Shown here in pieces: positions 31,933-40,689 of a stretch of 64,000 nt of DNA. The stretch is taken from the NCBI GenBank assembly GCA_910588855.1, contig CAJUSR010000003.1, forward strand, positions 124,001 through 188,000. The letters run 5' to 3'. The position numbers were made by a program, and so were the translations under genes. How positions within the stretch are numbered: the stretch's first letter is position 1; the number at the start of each line of letters is the position of its first letter. Below the pieces are notes generated by a model. The model did not search any database. It had not been told where the DNA came from and saw nothing but the letters and a program-made list of their open reading frames with translations. The stretch is from an uncultured Kineothrix sp. (lineage in GTDB: Bacteria > Bacillota > Clostridia > Lachnospirales > Lachnospiraceae).

Positions 31933-33015
31933 ATGGATTCTTCTATATTAGAATTTTATAGGAATAAAAAAGTGTTAATTACAGGTCACACCGGGTTTAA
32001 AGGTTCTTGGATGTGCAAGTTGTTGATAGAGGCAGGGGCAGATGTGACAGGTTATGCATTGGAGCCGCCTACGGACCCAAGCCTTTTTGAAATGTGTGGC
32101 CTTGCTTCCCGCATGGACTCGGTGACAGGGGATATTAGGGATTTGCAGCATTTAAAGAAGGTGTTTGAGGAAGCAAAACCGGAAATTGTCATTCATATGG
32201 CGGCCCAGCCCATTGTCAGGGATTCGTATAAAGAACCGGTCTACACTTATGAAGTGAATGTAATGGGAACGGTTAATATTTTGGAATGTGTGAGGCTGTC
32301 AGATTCCGTGAAATCCTTTTTGAATGTTACGACAGATAAAGTGTATTTAAACAGGGAATGGGCTTGGGGATACCGTGAGAATGAGGAGTTAAACGGGTAT
32401 GACCCCTATTCCAATTCAAAATCTTGTTCGGAATTAGTAACAAGCAGTTATAAAAATTCCTTTTTTGGGGAGAAGGATATTGCAATTTCAACAGCACGTG
32501 CCGGAAACGTAATTGGAGGCGGGGATTTTGCAAATGACAGGATTATCCCGGATTGTATCCGCGCGGTAGCGGAAAACAGAGAAATTGTAGTACGTAACCC
32601 ATATTCCGTCAGACCATATGAACATGTATTAGAGCCGATTGCAGTATATTTGATGATTGCAAAAGAACAATATGAAAACAAGGAAAAATATGAGGGGAAC
32701 TACAATGTTGGACCGGATGAGACGGACTGCTGGACGACAGGGGATTTGGTTACTTTGTTCTGCGAGAAATGGAATGCGGTGACAGGAAGCAATATAACGT
32801 GGAAAAATGAGCATGATGGTGGGCCTCATGAGGCAAATTTCCTGAAGTTGGATTGTTCTAAATTGAAAAGCACATTTGGATGGAAACCGCGGTGGAATGT
32901 GGAAACTACGATGGAAAAGATTGTGGAATGGTCTGTAGTTTATTTGGATGGCGGAGATGTAGCAGAGTGTATGAGGAAGCAGATTATGGACTTCATCGGA
33001 TTGGGCAAATTGTGA
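31933..33015 (+). CDS. rfbG: CDP-glucose 4,6-dehydratase
   Basis: A 360-residue SDR with family-specific VLITGHTGFKGSWMCKLL, HMAAQPIVRDSYKEP, VTTDKVYLNREWAWGYREN and the active-site YSNSK, followed by ARAGNVIGGGDFANDRIIPD. It converts CDP-glucose to CDP-4-keto-6-deoxyglucose. RfbF, which makes its substrate, is at 19435. No RfbH-type dehydrase is seen, so 3,6-dideoxy sugars are unlikely from this window alone; 6-deoxy or branched products are favoured. Identity is secure from the GHTGFKGSW signature, which distinguishes it from dTDP enzymes. Confidence 0.96.
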   Translation: MDSSILEFYRNKKVLITGHTGFKGSWMCKLLIEAGADVTGYALEPPTDPSLFEMCGLASRMDSVTGDIRDLQHLKKVFEEAKPEIVIHMAAQPIVRDSYKEPVYTYEVNVMGTVNILECVRLSDSVKSFLNVTTDKVYLNREWAWGYRENEELNGYDPYSNSKSCSELVTSSYKNSFFGEKDIAISTARAGNVIGGGDFANDRIIPDCIRAVAENREIVVRNPYSVRPYEHVLEPIAVYLMIAKEQYENKEKYEGNYNVGPDETDCWTTGDLVTLFCEKWNAVTGSNITWKNEHDGGPHEANFLKLDCSKLKSTFGWKPRWNVETTMEKIVEWSVVYLDGGDVAECMRKQIMDFIGLGKL

Positions 33016-33067
33016 TTAGGGTATGATATAAAGGGAGTTGAAGAATAAACTGCAAAGGTGTACGGAT

Positions 33068-34009
33068 ATGAAGAAAGCGTTGATTATCGGAGCAGCCGGG
33101 TTTGTGGGCGGTTATTTGGCCGGATATTTGAAAGAGAACCGGGGGATGGAAGTCCATGTAACAAAATTGCCGGTGGAGGAACTTCGTGGAGTTGGCGATA
33201 AAGTTTATAATCTGAATATTTTAAAAAAAGAAGACGTCATATCGTTGCTGTTCGAGGTACGTCCGGATTATATTTTTCATCTGGCGGCACAGAGTTCAGT
33301 AGGTATAGCATGGAAAAATCCAACGCTTACAATTGATATTAATATTAAAGGCAGCGTAAATGTTATGGATGCAGTCCGTGAATTATATTATAAACCGAGG
33401 ATACTTTTAATAGGTTCGGGAGAAGAGTATGGGTATATTCAAGAGGGAGAGATACCTATCAGGGAAGAGAACAGACTGCGCCCAGGGAATATTTATGCTG
33501 CCACAAAAGCATGCCAAAATATGATTGGAAGCATTTATGCGCAGGCATATGATATGGAAATTATGATGGTGAGGGCGTTTAATCATATAGGTCCCGAACA
33601 GTCGCCTACTTTTGTCGTATCTGATTTTTGCAGGCAAGTGGCCGAAATTGAAAAGGGGCAGAGGGAACCTGTGATATATGTAGGGAACTTAAATGCCCAA
33701 AGAGATTTTACCGATGTGAGGGATGTGGTAGAAGCCTATAGCCTGTTGGCTGAATATGGCTTGCCTGGAGAGACTTATAATGTAGGGAGAGGGAAAGCTG
33801 TAAGTATTGAAGAAATTCTGGAGATGGTGATTTCTTTATCGGATGAGGAAATAAAGGTTGAGATAGACCGAAATAAGCTTAGGCCGGTGGATGTGCCGGT
33901 AATTGAAGCCGACATTTCCAAAATTAACCGGCTGACAGGGTGGAAACCGAGAATACCATTAGCCCAGACTGTGAAGGAAACTTTGGATTATTGGAGGGAA
34001 AGGGTATAA
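33068..34009 (+). CDS. rmd: GDP-4-keto-6-deoxymannose reductase-like SDR
   Basis: ATG 33068 chosen because the protein then begins MKKALIIGAAGFVGGYLAGYL. It is 313 residues. Motifs: FHLAAQSSVGIAWKNP, an IGSGEEYG strand, YAATKACQ (YxxxK), and RAFNHIGPEQSPTFVVSDF followed by RDFTDVRDVVEAY, a combination typical of Rmd rather than Fcl. It would reduce the 4-keto group from Gmd to give GDP-D-rhamnose. The gene is 53 bases after rfbG, so CDP- and GDP-sugar enzymes are mixed in one operon. A related epimerase role cannot be excluded without alignment. Confidence 0.82.
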   Translation: MKKALIIGAAGFVGGYLAGYLKENRGMEVHVTKLPVEELRGVGDKVYNLNILKKEDVISLLFEVRPDYIFHLAAQSSVGIAWKNPTLTIDINIKGSVNVMDAVRELYYKPRILLIGSGEEYGYIQEGEIPIREENRLRPGNIYAATKACQNMIGSIYAQAYDMEIMMVRAFNHIGPEQSPTFVVSDFCRQVAEIEKGQREPVIYVGNLNAQRDFTDVRDVVEAYSLLAEYGLPGETYNVGRGKAVSIEEILEMVISLSDEEIKVEIDRNKLRPVDVPVIEADISKINRLTGWKPRIPLAQTVKETLDYWRERV

Positions 34010-34021
34010 GGGAGAAAAAAT

Positions 34022-34909
34022 ATGGGAGATATCAATTCATTATTTTTGACGTCAGGCATTACGGACTCAGTCCGGATGCTGCATACACCTGGAGAATTTG
34101 CAAGAAAAAATTTATTTTATGTACAGGAAGTTGGTCGGCTAAAGAGCTTGCAACGCCATAAATCCCAGAGGGAGAGTCTAAATTCTTTTTTGTTTTTAGG
34201 GATAATTAGTGGAGAAGGAACTATTTTCACAGATGAAAACAGCTATAAAGTGAAAGAAGGGGATTGTGCATTTATTAATTGCACGGATTATTATGCCCAT
34301 GAGAGCAGCGAGGATAAACCGTGGGAGCTAATATGGGTTCATTTCAGCGGTCATGGCGCGGAGGAATATTTTCAGCTGTTTATGGAGCAGAATGAACAGA
34401 AGAATGTATTTAAGCCGGATAGCATAAAAGATATGCATCAATATATCAATGAATTAATGGATTGCCAGAAGGAGAAAGATCTGGAGGCGGAATTGCATAG
34501 CGGAGAGCTGTTGCTGCAGTTGATGAACCGGTGCATTGTATCGGTGATACATCAAAAGGATAGCAGTAAGGATCGGTTTAAGATTATATGTAAGGAAATA
34601 AGGGAAAGCGTGAATAGAAAGTATCAGCAGCCGAATCTTTTTGCTACATTGGCGGAAAAATACGAGATGAAAGAGGAAGAGCTGGATTCTTGCTTTCAAA
34701 AGACGTATGGCATTACTTTAAGGGATTATATTTTAAATAGAAGATTTACTGCGGCTAAAGAGTTGCTTAGGTTTACCGTTAAGCCAGTGAAAGAGATTGT
34801 GGAGGAATCAGGGATTGGAAATGACGATTTATTCCGCCGGCTGTTTCTGGACGGGGAAGGAATGACGGCAGAAGAGTACCGGATGAAATGGGCCCAGTGG
34901 GTAAAATAA
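34022..34909 (+). CDS. AraC-family transcriptional regulator
   Basis: A 295-residue protein with an N-terminal cupin-like ligand domain (IFTDENSYKVKEGDCAFINC, then WELIWVHFSG) and a C-terminal double helix-turn-helix (LFATLAEKYEMKEEELDSCFQKTYGITLRDYILNRRFTAAKELL and KEIVEESGIGNDDLFRRLF). Cupin AraC proteins usually bind sugars and control carbohydrate genes. Being inside the rfbG-rmd operon, 12 bases after rmd, it may regulate this locus. The ligand is unknown. Confidence 0.9.
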   Translation: MGDINSLFLTSGITDSVRMLHTPGEFARKNLFYVQEVGRLKSLQRHKSQRESLNSFLFLGIISGEGTIFTDENSYKVKEGDCAFINCTDYYAHESSEDKPWELIWVHFSGHGAEEYFQLFMEQNEQKNVFKPDSIKDMHQYINELMDCQKEKDLEAELHSGELLLQLMNRCIVSVIHQKDSSKDRFKIICKEIRESVNRKYQQPNLFATLAEKYEMKEEELDSCFQKTYGITLRDYILNRRFTAAKELLRFTVKPVKEIVEESGIGNDDLFRRLFLDGEGMTAEEYRMKWAQWVK

Positions 34910-34927
34910 TATAGTTGGTGGAACACG

Positions 34928-35407
34928 ATGGATAAATTTTGGGATTTTATAGAAAATATGTTGCATTTTATTTTGTTTCGGGTATTCCGGTTAAAGCTGG
35001 ATGACAAAACATGGGATAAAATATGCCAATTTGTGAAGTTCGGCGTAGTTGGGGTATCCAATACGCTGATTTCCTATGTGGTATACATTATTTTGGTAAA
35101 TTTAGGCTTGCATTATCTTTTGGCAAGTATCGGAGGCTTTTTGGTCAGCGTCATAAATGCCTATTATTGGAATGACCGATATGTTTTTAAAGCGGAGCAG
35201 AGGGAGGAAAGGGCCTGGTGGAAGGTGTTTCTTAAAACGTTCACTTCCTATGCAGGAACAGGCCTAATCCTTAATAATCTCCTGCTTATCCTTTGGGTGG
35301 ATATCGTAGGGCTTCACGAAATGCTTGGGCCTGTGATTAATTTGTTCGTAACGATTCCTTTGAATTTTCTGTTGAATAAGTATTGGGCATATAAGGACAA
35401 AGTATAG
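34928..35407 (+). CDS. GtrA-family membrane protein
   Basis: A 159-residue protein with four hydrophobic helices and the family start FVKFGVVGVSNTLISYVVYIILV, then an NAYYWNDRYVF segment and a final FLLNKYWAYKD. GtrA proteins are thought to flip or help translocate lipid-linked sugars, often with a GtrB-like GT2. The candidate partner is at 25012. GGTGG precedes the ATG. It is the last gene of its operon, before a stack of leaders and terminators. A second GtrA protein at 58808 is only distantly similar. Confidence 0.92.
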   Translation: MDKFWDFIENMLHFILFRVFRLKLDDKTWDKICQFVKFGVVGVSNTLISYVVYIILVNLGLHYLLASIGGFLVSVINAYYWNDRYVFKAEQREERAWWKVFLKTFTSYAGTGLILNNLLLILWVDIVGLHEMLGPVINLFVTIPLNFLLNKYWAYKDKV

Positions 35408-35471
35408 GAGATAGATTCAGATTACCAAAAGAAAAGTAATATTTATGAAAATAATATTTTTAAAAAGGATA

Positions 35472-35592
35472 TTTACAAATTGTGTAGAATATGGTATTAT
35501 ATATTCAACTGGTAAAACGGTTGTGTAAAAGGGAAATTTTATATGGGGAACAGCAGATATTTATGCGTGGCAAAGATATCTGCTGTTTTTTA
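35472..35592 (+). promoter_or_regulatory. Leader element c: promoter, hairpin, intrinsic terminator
   Basis: TTTACA-17-TATTAT (35472-35500, spacer ends ATGG), hairpin CAACTG-GTAAAA-CGGTTG (35506-35523), GGGAAA, then a perfect 12-bp stem AACAGCAGATAT/ATATCTGCTGTT with T run (35549-35592). No gene follows for ~570 bases; downstream are two further hairpin modules and leader d. Confidence 0.75.
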
Positions 35593-35630
35593 TGTAATAG
35601 GAAAATATGTTATGATGTTGTGGGAACAGG

Positions 35631-35658
35631 GAGTTGGCCGTTTGGTCAACTTTTTTTG
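35631..35658 (+). terminator. Terminator hairpin GAGTTGGCC/GGTCAACT
   Basis: GAGTTGGCC-GTTT-GGTCAACT followed by seven T. The same stem is found at 62350-62371 in opposite orientation, after the MFS gene. Confidence 0.65.
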
Positions 35659-35660
35659 CT

Positions 35661-35721
35661 TTATAGGAAATTCTTTCGCCAGAAGGAAATAAATTGATGA
35701 AGTGTCGAAGACACTTTTTTA
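35661..35721 (+). repeat. Dispersed intergenic repeat, copy A (module 2 only)
   Basis: TTATAGGAAATTCTTTCGCC, then AGAAGGAAATAAATTGATG and AGTGTC-GAA-GACACT with T run. Two short hairpins, the second a terminator. Closely matches 51780-51860 and 62010-62072. Confidence 0.75.
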
Positions 35722-35892
35722 CTATATAAATTTGGGTATTAAAGGAATTGCTTTGGCATTACCTGGCATATGATTATTAATTATGCGCTAGTTTAAAATT
35801 ATATCTTCTGCGTAAGTAAAATTGTTGCATATAGCAAATAATCAATAAAGATGTAAAATATATTTTTTTGAATAGTATTTTCAAAAATTGTA

Positions 35893-36014
35893 TTTACAAA
35901 GGTGGAAAAATATGGTAGTATAAATGCAACCGATACATCGGTTATGTAATAGGGGAATTTTACATGGGAAATAGTAGATGTTGAAGTCTTGGCGGATATG
36001 TCTACTATTTTTTT
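35893..36014 (+). promoter_or_regulatory. Leader element d: promoter, hairpin, intrinsic terminator before the BlaI-like gene
   Basis: TTTACA-17-TAGTAT (35893-35921, spacer ends ATGG), hairpin AACCGA-TACA-TCGGTT (35928-35943), AGGGGAA, then stem AAATAGTAGA/TCTACTATTT with eight T (35969-36014). 36015-36160 has no other feature apart from the ribosome site. Confidence 0.75.
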
Positions 36015-36160
36015 TGTTTAAAGGATTCAGATGCGAAACGGTATTGCCGGATAAGTATTTTTGCATACGAATCTTTAAATGCCTGTAATTTTATTTTGGA
36101 TAAAGACTTATAGATAAGGGGGGATTGGACAAAGAAAAAAGCAAAAAGGATGGTGTCAGC

Positions 36161-36580
36161 ATGAGGAAAAAGGGCAAATATGATTTACCGGAGAGGGAAG
36201 TGGAAATACTGTACGCCTTATGGGAGGCGGGGAGGCCGCTGCTGGCGTCGGAGATGGCGGAGGCAGACGAGGACCTGAAGCTTGCCACCGTACACACCAC
36301 CCTGAAGAGGATGCTGAAGAAGGGGCTGATAGAGGTGGTGGACTTCGCCAAGAGCGGGAACGTGTTCGGCAGGTGCTACCAGCCGACGGTAAGCCTGGAG
36401 GAGTTCGAGATGGAAAGGCTTTCGGGCGACTTCCTCGGGAAGAGGTGCGAGAACATCACGATGTCCAACTTCGTGGCGGCGCTGCTGCAGAAGAAGGAGA
36501 GCGTGGCGGCGATGGAGGAGCTTGACGAGCTGGAGCGGATGATACAGGAGCAGAGGGAGAAGCTCAGGGAGAGGGGATAG
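36161..36580 (+). CDS. BlaI/MecI-like repressor, copy 1, with G/C-ended codons
   Basis: A 139-residue winged-helix protein (LPEREVEILYALWEAGRPLL, then TVHTTLKRMLKKGLI) with a helical dimer tail, as in penicillinase repressors. Such repressors are cleaved after a signal from their M56 membrane peptidase, encoded next. ATG 36161 is used; the TTG at 36125 would add 12 residues. Codon use changes sharply from about 36225: nearly all third positions become G or C, while the copy at 41699 encodes a ~90% identical protein with ordinary AT-rich codons. The downstream peptidase gene has normal codons. Why this segment differs is unknown; gene conversion from a high-GC relative or selection on the RNA are options. 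Confidence 0.9.
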   Translation: MRKKGKYDLPEREVEILYALWEAGRPLLASEMAEADEDLKLATVHTTLKRMLKKGLIEVVDFAKSGNVFGRCYQPTVSLEEFEMERLSGDFLGKRCENITMSNFVAALLQKKESVAAMEELDELERMIQEQREKLRERG

Positions 36581-36600
36581 GAGCGGGAGGTTAGTGAGAA

Positions 36601-37749
36601 ATGCTTTCGTTTTCAGTTGTAACGAATATACTTTTTTTCAGCAGCGTAGCAATTGTAGTGCTTAAAGTTATATTTCGCAATGACAATGTAATATTGCGGT
36701 TGGATGTTAGGTTTGTGCTGTTGTGCCTGTTGCTTGTCGTATTTCGGTTATCTATACCGGTAGAATCGCCGTTGGTAAGTAGAATTCCGGTTTTTAAATT
36801 ATATCCGGAAGCATACCGTTTCATGAGAGAACCGCTGTTTGAATGGATAGGTGTGGGGATAAGTCGAATCGAGATTTTAACGGCAGGATGGATAGTCGGT
36901 GCATTGGTGTGGATTGTAAAACGTGGCAGAGTATATTATCTGACGGCGCGGCAGATAAGGAGTTATAGATTGCTGAGGAATCCTGAATTTGACGGGACGG
37001 TAGAAAAGATAAATGGTGAGTGGGGGAAGGACACCAAGTTTAGACTGGTGACTGCAAAGAGTGAGACGGTTCCTTGCGTATTTGGAGTTTTTAGACCTTA
37101 TATAGTGGTACCTGATAGGAATTATTCATCGAAAGAAATATACTACATATTAAAGCATGAAATGCTGCATTTTTATCGCGGGGATATGGCAATCCGTATA
37201 TTGTGTGAGATTCTTAAGTCGGTTTATTGGTGGAATCCGCTCATTTATGTATTGGCTAATTTAGTAGTGGATATGCAGGAAATTAATGTGGATTTTGAAA
37301 TTATAAGAAAGTTGCCGGATTTGGAGCAGTTGGACTATTCAGACTGTTTAGTAAGTGCTATAAGAGCAGATGTATATAGGAAAAGGAATCCCTATATGGC
37401 AGGACTTAAGAAAGGGAGCCCATCAGTAACTCATAAAAGGATAGGTTTGATGTTGAAAAGCCTAAACATGAGTGGAAGAAAGACAGTAGCAAGTATTATG
37501 CTATCTGTATTGGTGATATGCCTAATAACGTTATGTCCTAGTGTTTTTATTTTTGAGCCGTATTCTATTCCGGAGGCAGATATAGAAGGTTCAGCAGGGA
37601 TAGAAGATGGGGGCATATGCTATTTAAAAAATTCAGATGGTACATATAGTGTATATATAAATGGCCAGTATTTTACAACAGTAACTAAAGTGTTTGATAA
37701 AGAAATACAAATCTATGATAATATAACGGAGGTAAAAGGGAATGATTAA
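36601..37749 (+). CDS. BlaR1/MecR1-like M56-family membrane metallopeptidase, copy 1
   Basis: A 382-residue protein with about four membrane helices and the zinc motif HEMLH at 186-190 (ILKHEMLHFYRGDM), then WWNPLIYVLANLVVDMQEINVD, a segment typical of BlaR1/MecR1. It lacks the ~250-residue penicillin-binding sensor of true BlaR1; instead a final helix near 300 leads to a ~75-residue outside tail. It probably senses a different signal and cleaves the BlaI-like repressor. It overlaps the following small secreted-protein gene by 8 bases. The paralogue at 42146 is closely similar along its length. Confidence 0.87.
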   Translation: MLSFSVVTNILFFSSVAIVVLKVIFRNDNVILRLDVRFVLLCLLLVVFRLSIPVESPLVSRIPVFKLYPEAYRFMREPLFEWIGVGISRIEILTAGWIVGALVWIVKRGRVYYLTARQIRSYRLLRNPEFDGTVEKINGEWGKDTKFRLVTAKSETVPCVFGVFRPYIVVPDRNYSSKEIYYILKHEMLHFYRGDMAIRILCEILKSVYWWNPLIYVLANLVVDMQEINVDFEIIRKLPDLEQLDYSDCLVSAIRADVYRKRNPYMAGLKKGSPSVTHKRIGLMLKSLNMSGRKTVASIMLSVLVICLITLCPSVFIFEPYSIPEADIEGSAGIEDGGICYLKNSDGTYSVYINGQYFTTVTKVFDKEIQIYDNITEVKGND

Positions 37750-38008
37750 AAAAATAAGGAAAAAAAATATTGGAATTATTATTTCGGCAATAATATTATC
37801 GTTTATGCTCGTAAATGATTGCAGTATCCAATCGTATGCGTGTGAAATTTCAATTGTGGAAGAAGATGGAAGTGCTGAGGGGGGCATAGAAACGAGATCT
37901 ATAATTCAATGGAGATACAAAGTAATAGATGGAGTATTGTATCGCCGTAAATATAATTATACAGAAGAGCATTGGATTGGAGATTGGGAGGTAGTTCCTC
38001 TGGAATAA
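37742..38008 (+). CDS. Small secreted protein, unknown function
   Basis: 88 residues starting MIKKIRKKNIGIIISAIILSF, a signal peptide with a likely cut near CSIQSYA-C, then an acidic spacer and WRYKVIDGVLYRRKYNYTEE ending in a W-rich VVPLE tail. The WRYKVIDGVLYRR core resembles small uncharacterised clostridial secreted proteins; I cannot name a function. It overlaps the M56 peptidase gene, so it is co-translated and could be a ligand or substrate of that system (inference). The second module has no equivalent gene. Confidence 0.7.
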   Translation: MIKKIRKKNIGIIISAIILSFMLVNDCSIQSYACEISIVEEDGSAEGGIETRSIIQWRYKVIDGVLYRRKYNYTEEHWIGDWEVVPLE

Positions 38009-38070
38009 GTTGATTGAGATAAATAGAACTAAGAATTTGTTGTAAATACTGGTGATTCAAGAAACTTTGG

Positions 38071-38106
38071 GCAGCATATAACTTTGTTTAGTTATATGCT
38101 GTTTTT
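38071..38106 (+). terminator. Terminator after the first BlaI/M56 module
   Basis: CAGCATATAACT (38072-38083) pairs perfectly with AGTTATATGCTG (38090-38101), followed by a T run. Confidence 0.85.
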
Positions 38107-38107
38107 G

Positions 38108-38420
38108 TTTGCGCGCCATGAGCGCACTTTAACGTGTGCAAGTTTCGAACATGACCAAGTAGTAGGAAATGTGTAACTGGACAGCAAGGGTATCTTTCGT
38201 AAGATAGAATCTGAAGGAAGCTGTAAGCAAATCGATGGTCTGGCGGACAGAAATCACATATAAAGCTGAGTTCCAAGAGATGAGTTGGTAAAATACAACA
38301 AAGTCTAATGACTATCACATTTGTAGGAGCAAAGTAAGTACGGCGGATAGTATTTGATATTGCGTTGGCAATTCCATATTTGCCAGCATACTTAATATGT
38401 GATAGACGATACCCTATCCT
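38108..38420 (+). ncRNA. Probable 5' (domain I) remnant of a group II intron
   Basis: The stretch with GCGCGCCATGAGCGCAC, then GACCAAGTAGTAGGAAATG, GGACAGCAAGGGTATC, AGAATCTGAAGGAAGC and AAGCAAATCGATGGTC resembles domain I of clostridial group II introns. No reverse-transcriptase ORF follows. A domain V/VI-like sequence is at 41451. Recognition is by memory of such introns and needs a covariance-model search. Confidence 0.5.
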
Positions 38421-38533
38421 GTATTATACTTGCCATGTGGGGATGCTTCCTTTCTGGTTAGATTTTAGTTTGGTGATTAAAATCTAACACAGAATTAGGT
38501 ATTTCTGCTTTTTAAATATTCAGTTGTAGCATG

Positions 38534-38550
38534 TGTATTGTAATCCTACA
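38534..38550. repeat. 17-bp repeat, inverted relative to two copies at 39260-39276 and 39281-39297
   Basis: TGTATTGTAATCCTACA here is the exact reverse complement of TGTAGGATTACAATACA at the two right-hand sites, and similarity extends into adjoining GCATG/CATATGC. The copies bracket the 38656 ORF and abut a transposase remnant, so they are likely IS ends. Confidence 0.75.
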
Positions 38551-38579
38551 CTTATAAGTAATAAAAAACTGCCTTTTTA

Positions 38580-38608
38580 TTGATAGGACAGTTTTTTTCT
38601 GCTATAAT
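38580..38608 (+). promoter_or_regulatory. Strong sigma-A promoter before the 38656 ORF
   Basis: TTGATA, 17-base spacer ending TGC, TATAAT. Confidence 0.7.
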
Positions 38609-38655
38609 CGATAAAAATTGACAAAATACAATAGAAATGGACTTTTGGTAAGGGA

Positions 38656-39186
38656 ATGGTTTTGGATAGGAATGTAAATATAATAACAGATTTAAAGGAA
38701 AATAAAATTGTGCTAATAAACGATATTGTATTCAAGGGAAAAAGGTCTGTAAATTGGGATGATGTAAAGAATTACCTTGAAACTTATGTCGGTGAATTTT
38801 ATGAAATTGCTGATACAAAAGATATTGTGTATATTGGAAAAGAGTTACCGGATGAATACACTGGTTCGCGGTATACATATTCGTTGAAAGGGGCAAATGC
38901 GAAGGCAAAGGCAAATGCATCACAGGGAATACCAGAGATGCTTGAGATAGCGACCGGAAAGCATTTCAGGGAAAATTCCGGTGAAAAGCACAACAGAAAT
39001 GCTGCGAATGGTTGGTATAGATATAATTCACGTTTTGCACTGCCTGTTTATGATGAGAACGGGGAAGTAGAGCGATATAATGTGTTCCATGCCTCCATGC
39101 TGATACGGCATGATGCAGACGGAAAAATGTATCTTTATGACATTATGGACATAAAAAAAGAAACGAGCAACCCTTTCGAATCATAA
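38656..39186 (+). CDS. Phage/polymorphic-toxin-type nuclease-like domain protein (BECR-like), tentative
   Basis: A 176-residue protein without signal peptide or membrane segments. The N-terminal ~60 residues (KNYLETYVGEFYEIADTKDIVYIGKELPDEYTGS) and the C-terminal HASMLIRHDADGKMYLYDIMDIKKETSNP resemble C-terminal modules of phage MuF-type and large polyvalent proteins that belong to barnase/EndoU/colicin-like nuclease folds. Candidate catalytic residues are the paired histidines KHFRENSGEKHNR and the R/H/D of the tail. It has its own strong promoter, stands alone without an obvious immunity gene, and lies inside the remnant zone between IS-end-like repeats. It may be an orphan toxin, an antitoxin-less fragment, or a domesticated gene. 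Confidence 0.45.
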   Translation: MVLDRNVNIITDLKENKIVLINDIVFKGKRSVNWDDVKNYLETYVGEFYEIADTKDIVYIGKELPDEYTGSRYTYSLKGANAKAKANASQGIPEMLEIATGKHFRENSGEKHNRNAANGWYRYNSRFALPVYDENGEVERYNVFHASMLIRHDADGKMYLYDIMDIKKETSNPFES

Positions 39187-39299
39187 GATTTTACTTGGCA
39201 AAAACCCATTTCTTTTCTATAGTATAGGATATGTGGAGATTGCTGTCAAGCCTGTTTTCTGTAGGATTACAATACATTGTTGTAGGATTACAATACATA

Positions 39300-40060
39300 T
39301 GCTACACCCACAGCAGAGACTCCTTTAATACTTGGCTGGGAGAACGCCAGCTAGGAGGGCGCATGAGGAAGCAGTTGTAATCCTTGTGGCTATAATCCTT
39401 AAGCTGCTTTGCAAAGTCTTCAAAGGAATAAAAGGTATGGGCGGCATAAAAACGCTAGTTGTCTTTTTCGTGGTTGTGCTTTACCTTTCCGTTGACCGGA
39501 TTAGCTTGTGCTGTATGCTATTGGGTTCCAGATGGGCCTCAATGAGGATGGGATTGTTCCTATGGGAGGTAAAGTTGTTGGTGAATTTTGCTCCGTTGTC
39601 TGTCTGGAAGCATTCAACAGGGCAGGAGAGGGCCTTGACGAGATGGTCTACAAACAATGCAGAAGAATATGTGCTGTGTTCCTCATAGGTTTCCACATAA
39701 CGCCATCTAGGATATTCATCAATGGTGGTATACTGGAAAAAATGCTTTCCAATGACCTTGCTGCTCACGAGGTAGACAGAGGGAACGAACTTTACATCAA
39801 TCGGGATGTGCTGCCATAATCCCTTGCTTTTTAAGGAAACGGTACAACTCTGGGATGGAACGAGAATATCCACTCCTCATAAGCTTAACCTAGAAAGCAA
39901 CAAGACCGGCAATAAGGTTGCGTCTACGCATATCAGTAATGAGATTTAGCTCTTGCGAGGTATGCTGTTTGGGTGGTGGTGGAGCCGCTGGAACGGTCAC
40001 GCAAAGCTCCAAGAGAGCCGCCATAACGGCGTTTCCAGATGTAAAATTTGATGCACCTGA
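39300..40060 (-). pseudogene. Degenerate DDE transposase (IS481/IS3-type integrase core)
   Basis: Read on the minus strand. The best-preserved frame (39873-39481) contains YTTIDEYPRWRYVETYEEHS and CPVECFQTDNGAKFTN, typical of an rve integrase core; downstream frame-shifted pieces read FYAAHTFYSFEDFAKQL and NCFLMRPPSWRSPSQVL. An N-terminal piece with SQELNLITDMRRRNLIAG lies at ~40087-39890. Several frameshifts and stops make it inactive. Its 3' end abuts the repeats at 39260-39297. Confidence 0.75.
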
Positions 40061-40149
40061 TATTACACTAATAAAGTATAATCCCATGAATGTTTTTTAT
40101 TTCAAAATTATTTTTTACAGAATCAGGACAAAGGATAAAGTTAAGAAAG

Positions 40150-40505
40150 AGGGCTGTAAATGAGATAATTGAAATTTTGATAGAAAATGGAATTGATATA
40201 AATATAGAAGCATATCTGGACAAGGCATATGAGGATTTTATGGCAAGGGGGAAGAATATACTACAGTTATTGCGTTTGGAATATTAAATGGCTATATTCC
40301 ATATTGGGATATTATGCTAAATAAGCCACTTGATTATCGGGAGGATGCAACAAAAAAACTAATGTATATTGTTTGTTCACGAGCAAAGAAAAATTTATTT
40401 CTTTTTTCAGAATAAGGTCGTACTACGCAAAGGGGAGCACTGTTATCATCAACGGATGAGATATTGGCAATTGGTTATGAATATGACAGCTTTGAAGAAA
40501 ACTAG
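40150..40505 (+). pseudogene. UvrD/Rep-family helicase C-terminal fragment
   Basis: In shifted frames the DNA encodes VNEIIEILIENGIDINIEAY, then EEYTTVIAFGILNGYIPYWD and KKLMYIVCSRAKKNLFLFSE, followed by an in-frame stop and GRTTQRGALLSSTDEIL. The VIAFGILNGYIPxW and SRAKKNLxL motifs are the superfamily 1 helicase motif V-VI region. Only the C-terminal ~110 residues remain, with one frameshift and one stop. A leftover of a defence or plasmid gene, or of a larger deleted locus. Confidence 0.7.
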
Positions 40506-40689
40506 TTATACGTTATCAGCTTTATCTTTGCTTTCCTGCGGGGTAGGAATCTTTGGAATCCATAGCCATTTTTTAGAACTTCCAATGTACCTTTCACCTA
40601 AATGGAACGGTTAATCCAGTACCTGCTGCCTGTTTTGTTTAAAATATTTTCATAGGATTCATGCTTGCTCCTCCGCAGATACGTGTTCC

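Noticed and set aside
36220..36525. Open frame of 101 codons rich in Gly, Glu and Arg inside the BlaI-like gene
   Set aside because: It is a shadow frame kept open by the G/C-rich codons of the real gene; composition is not protein-like and it has no ribosome site.
39332..39819. Plus-strand open frames of 118 and 103 codons
   Set aside because: Antisense to the degenerate rve transposase remnant.
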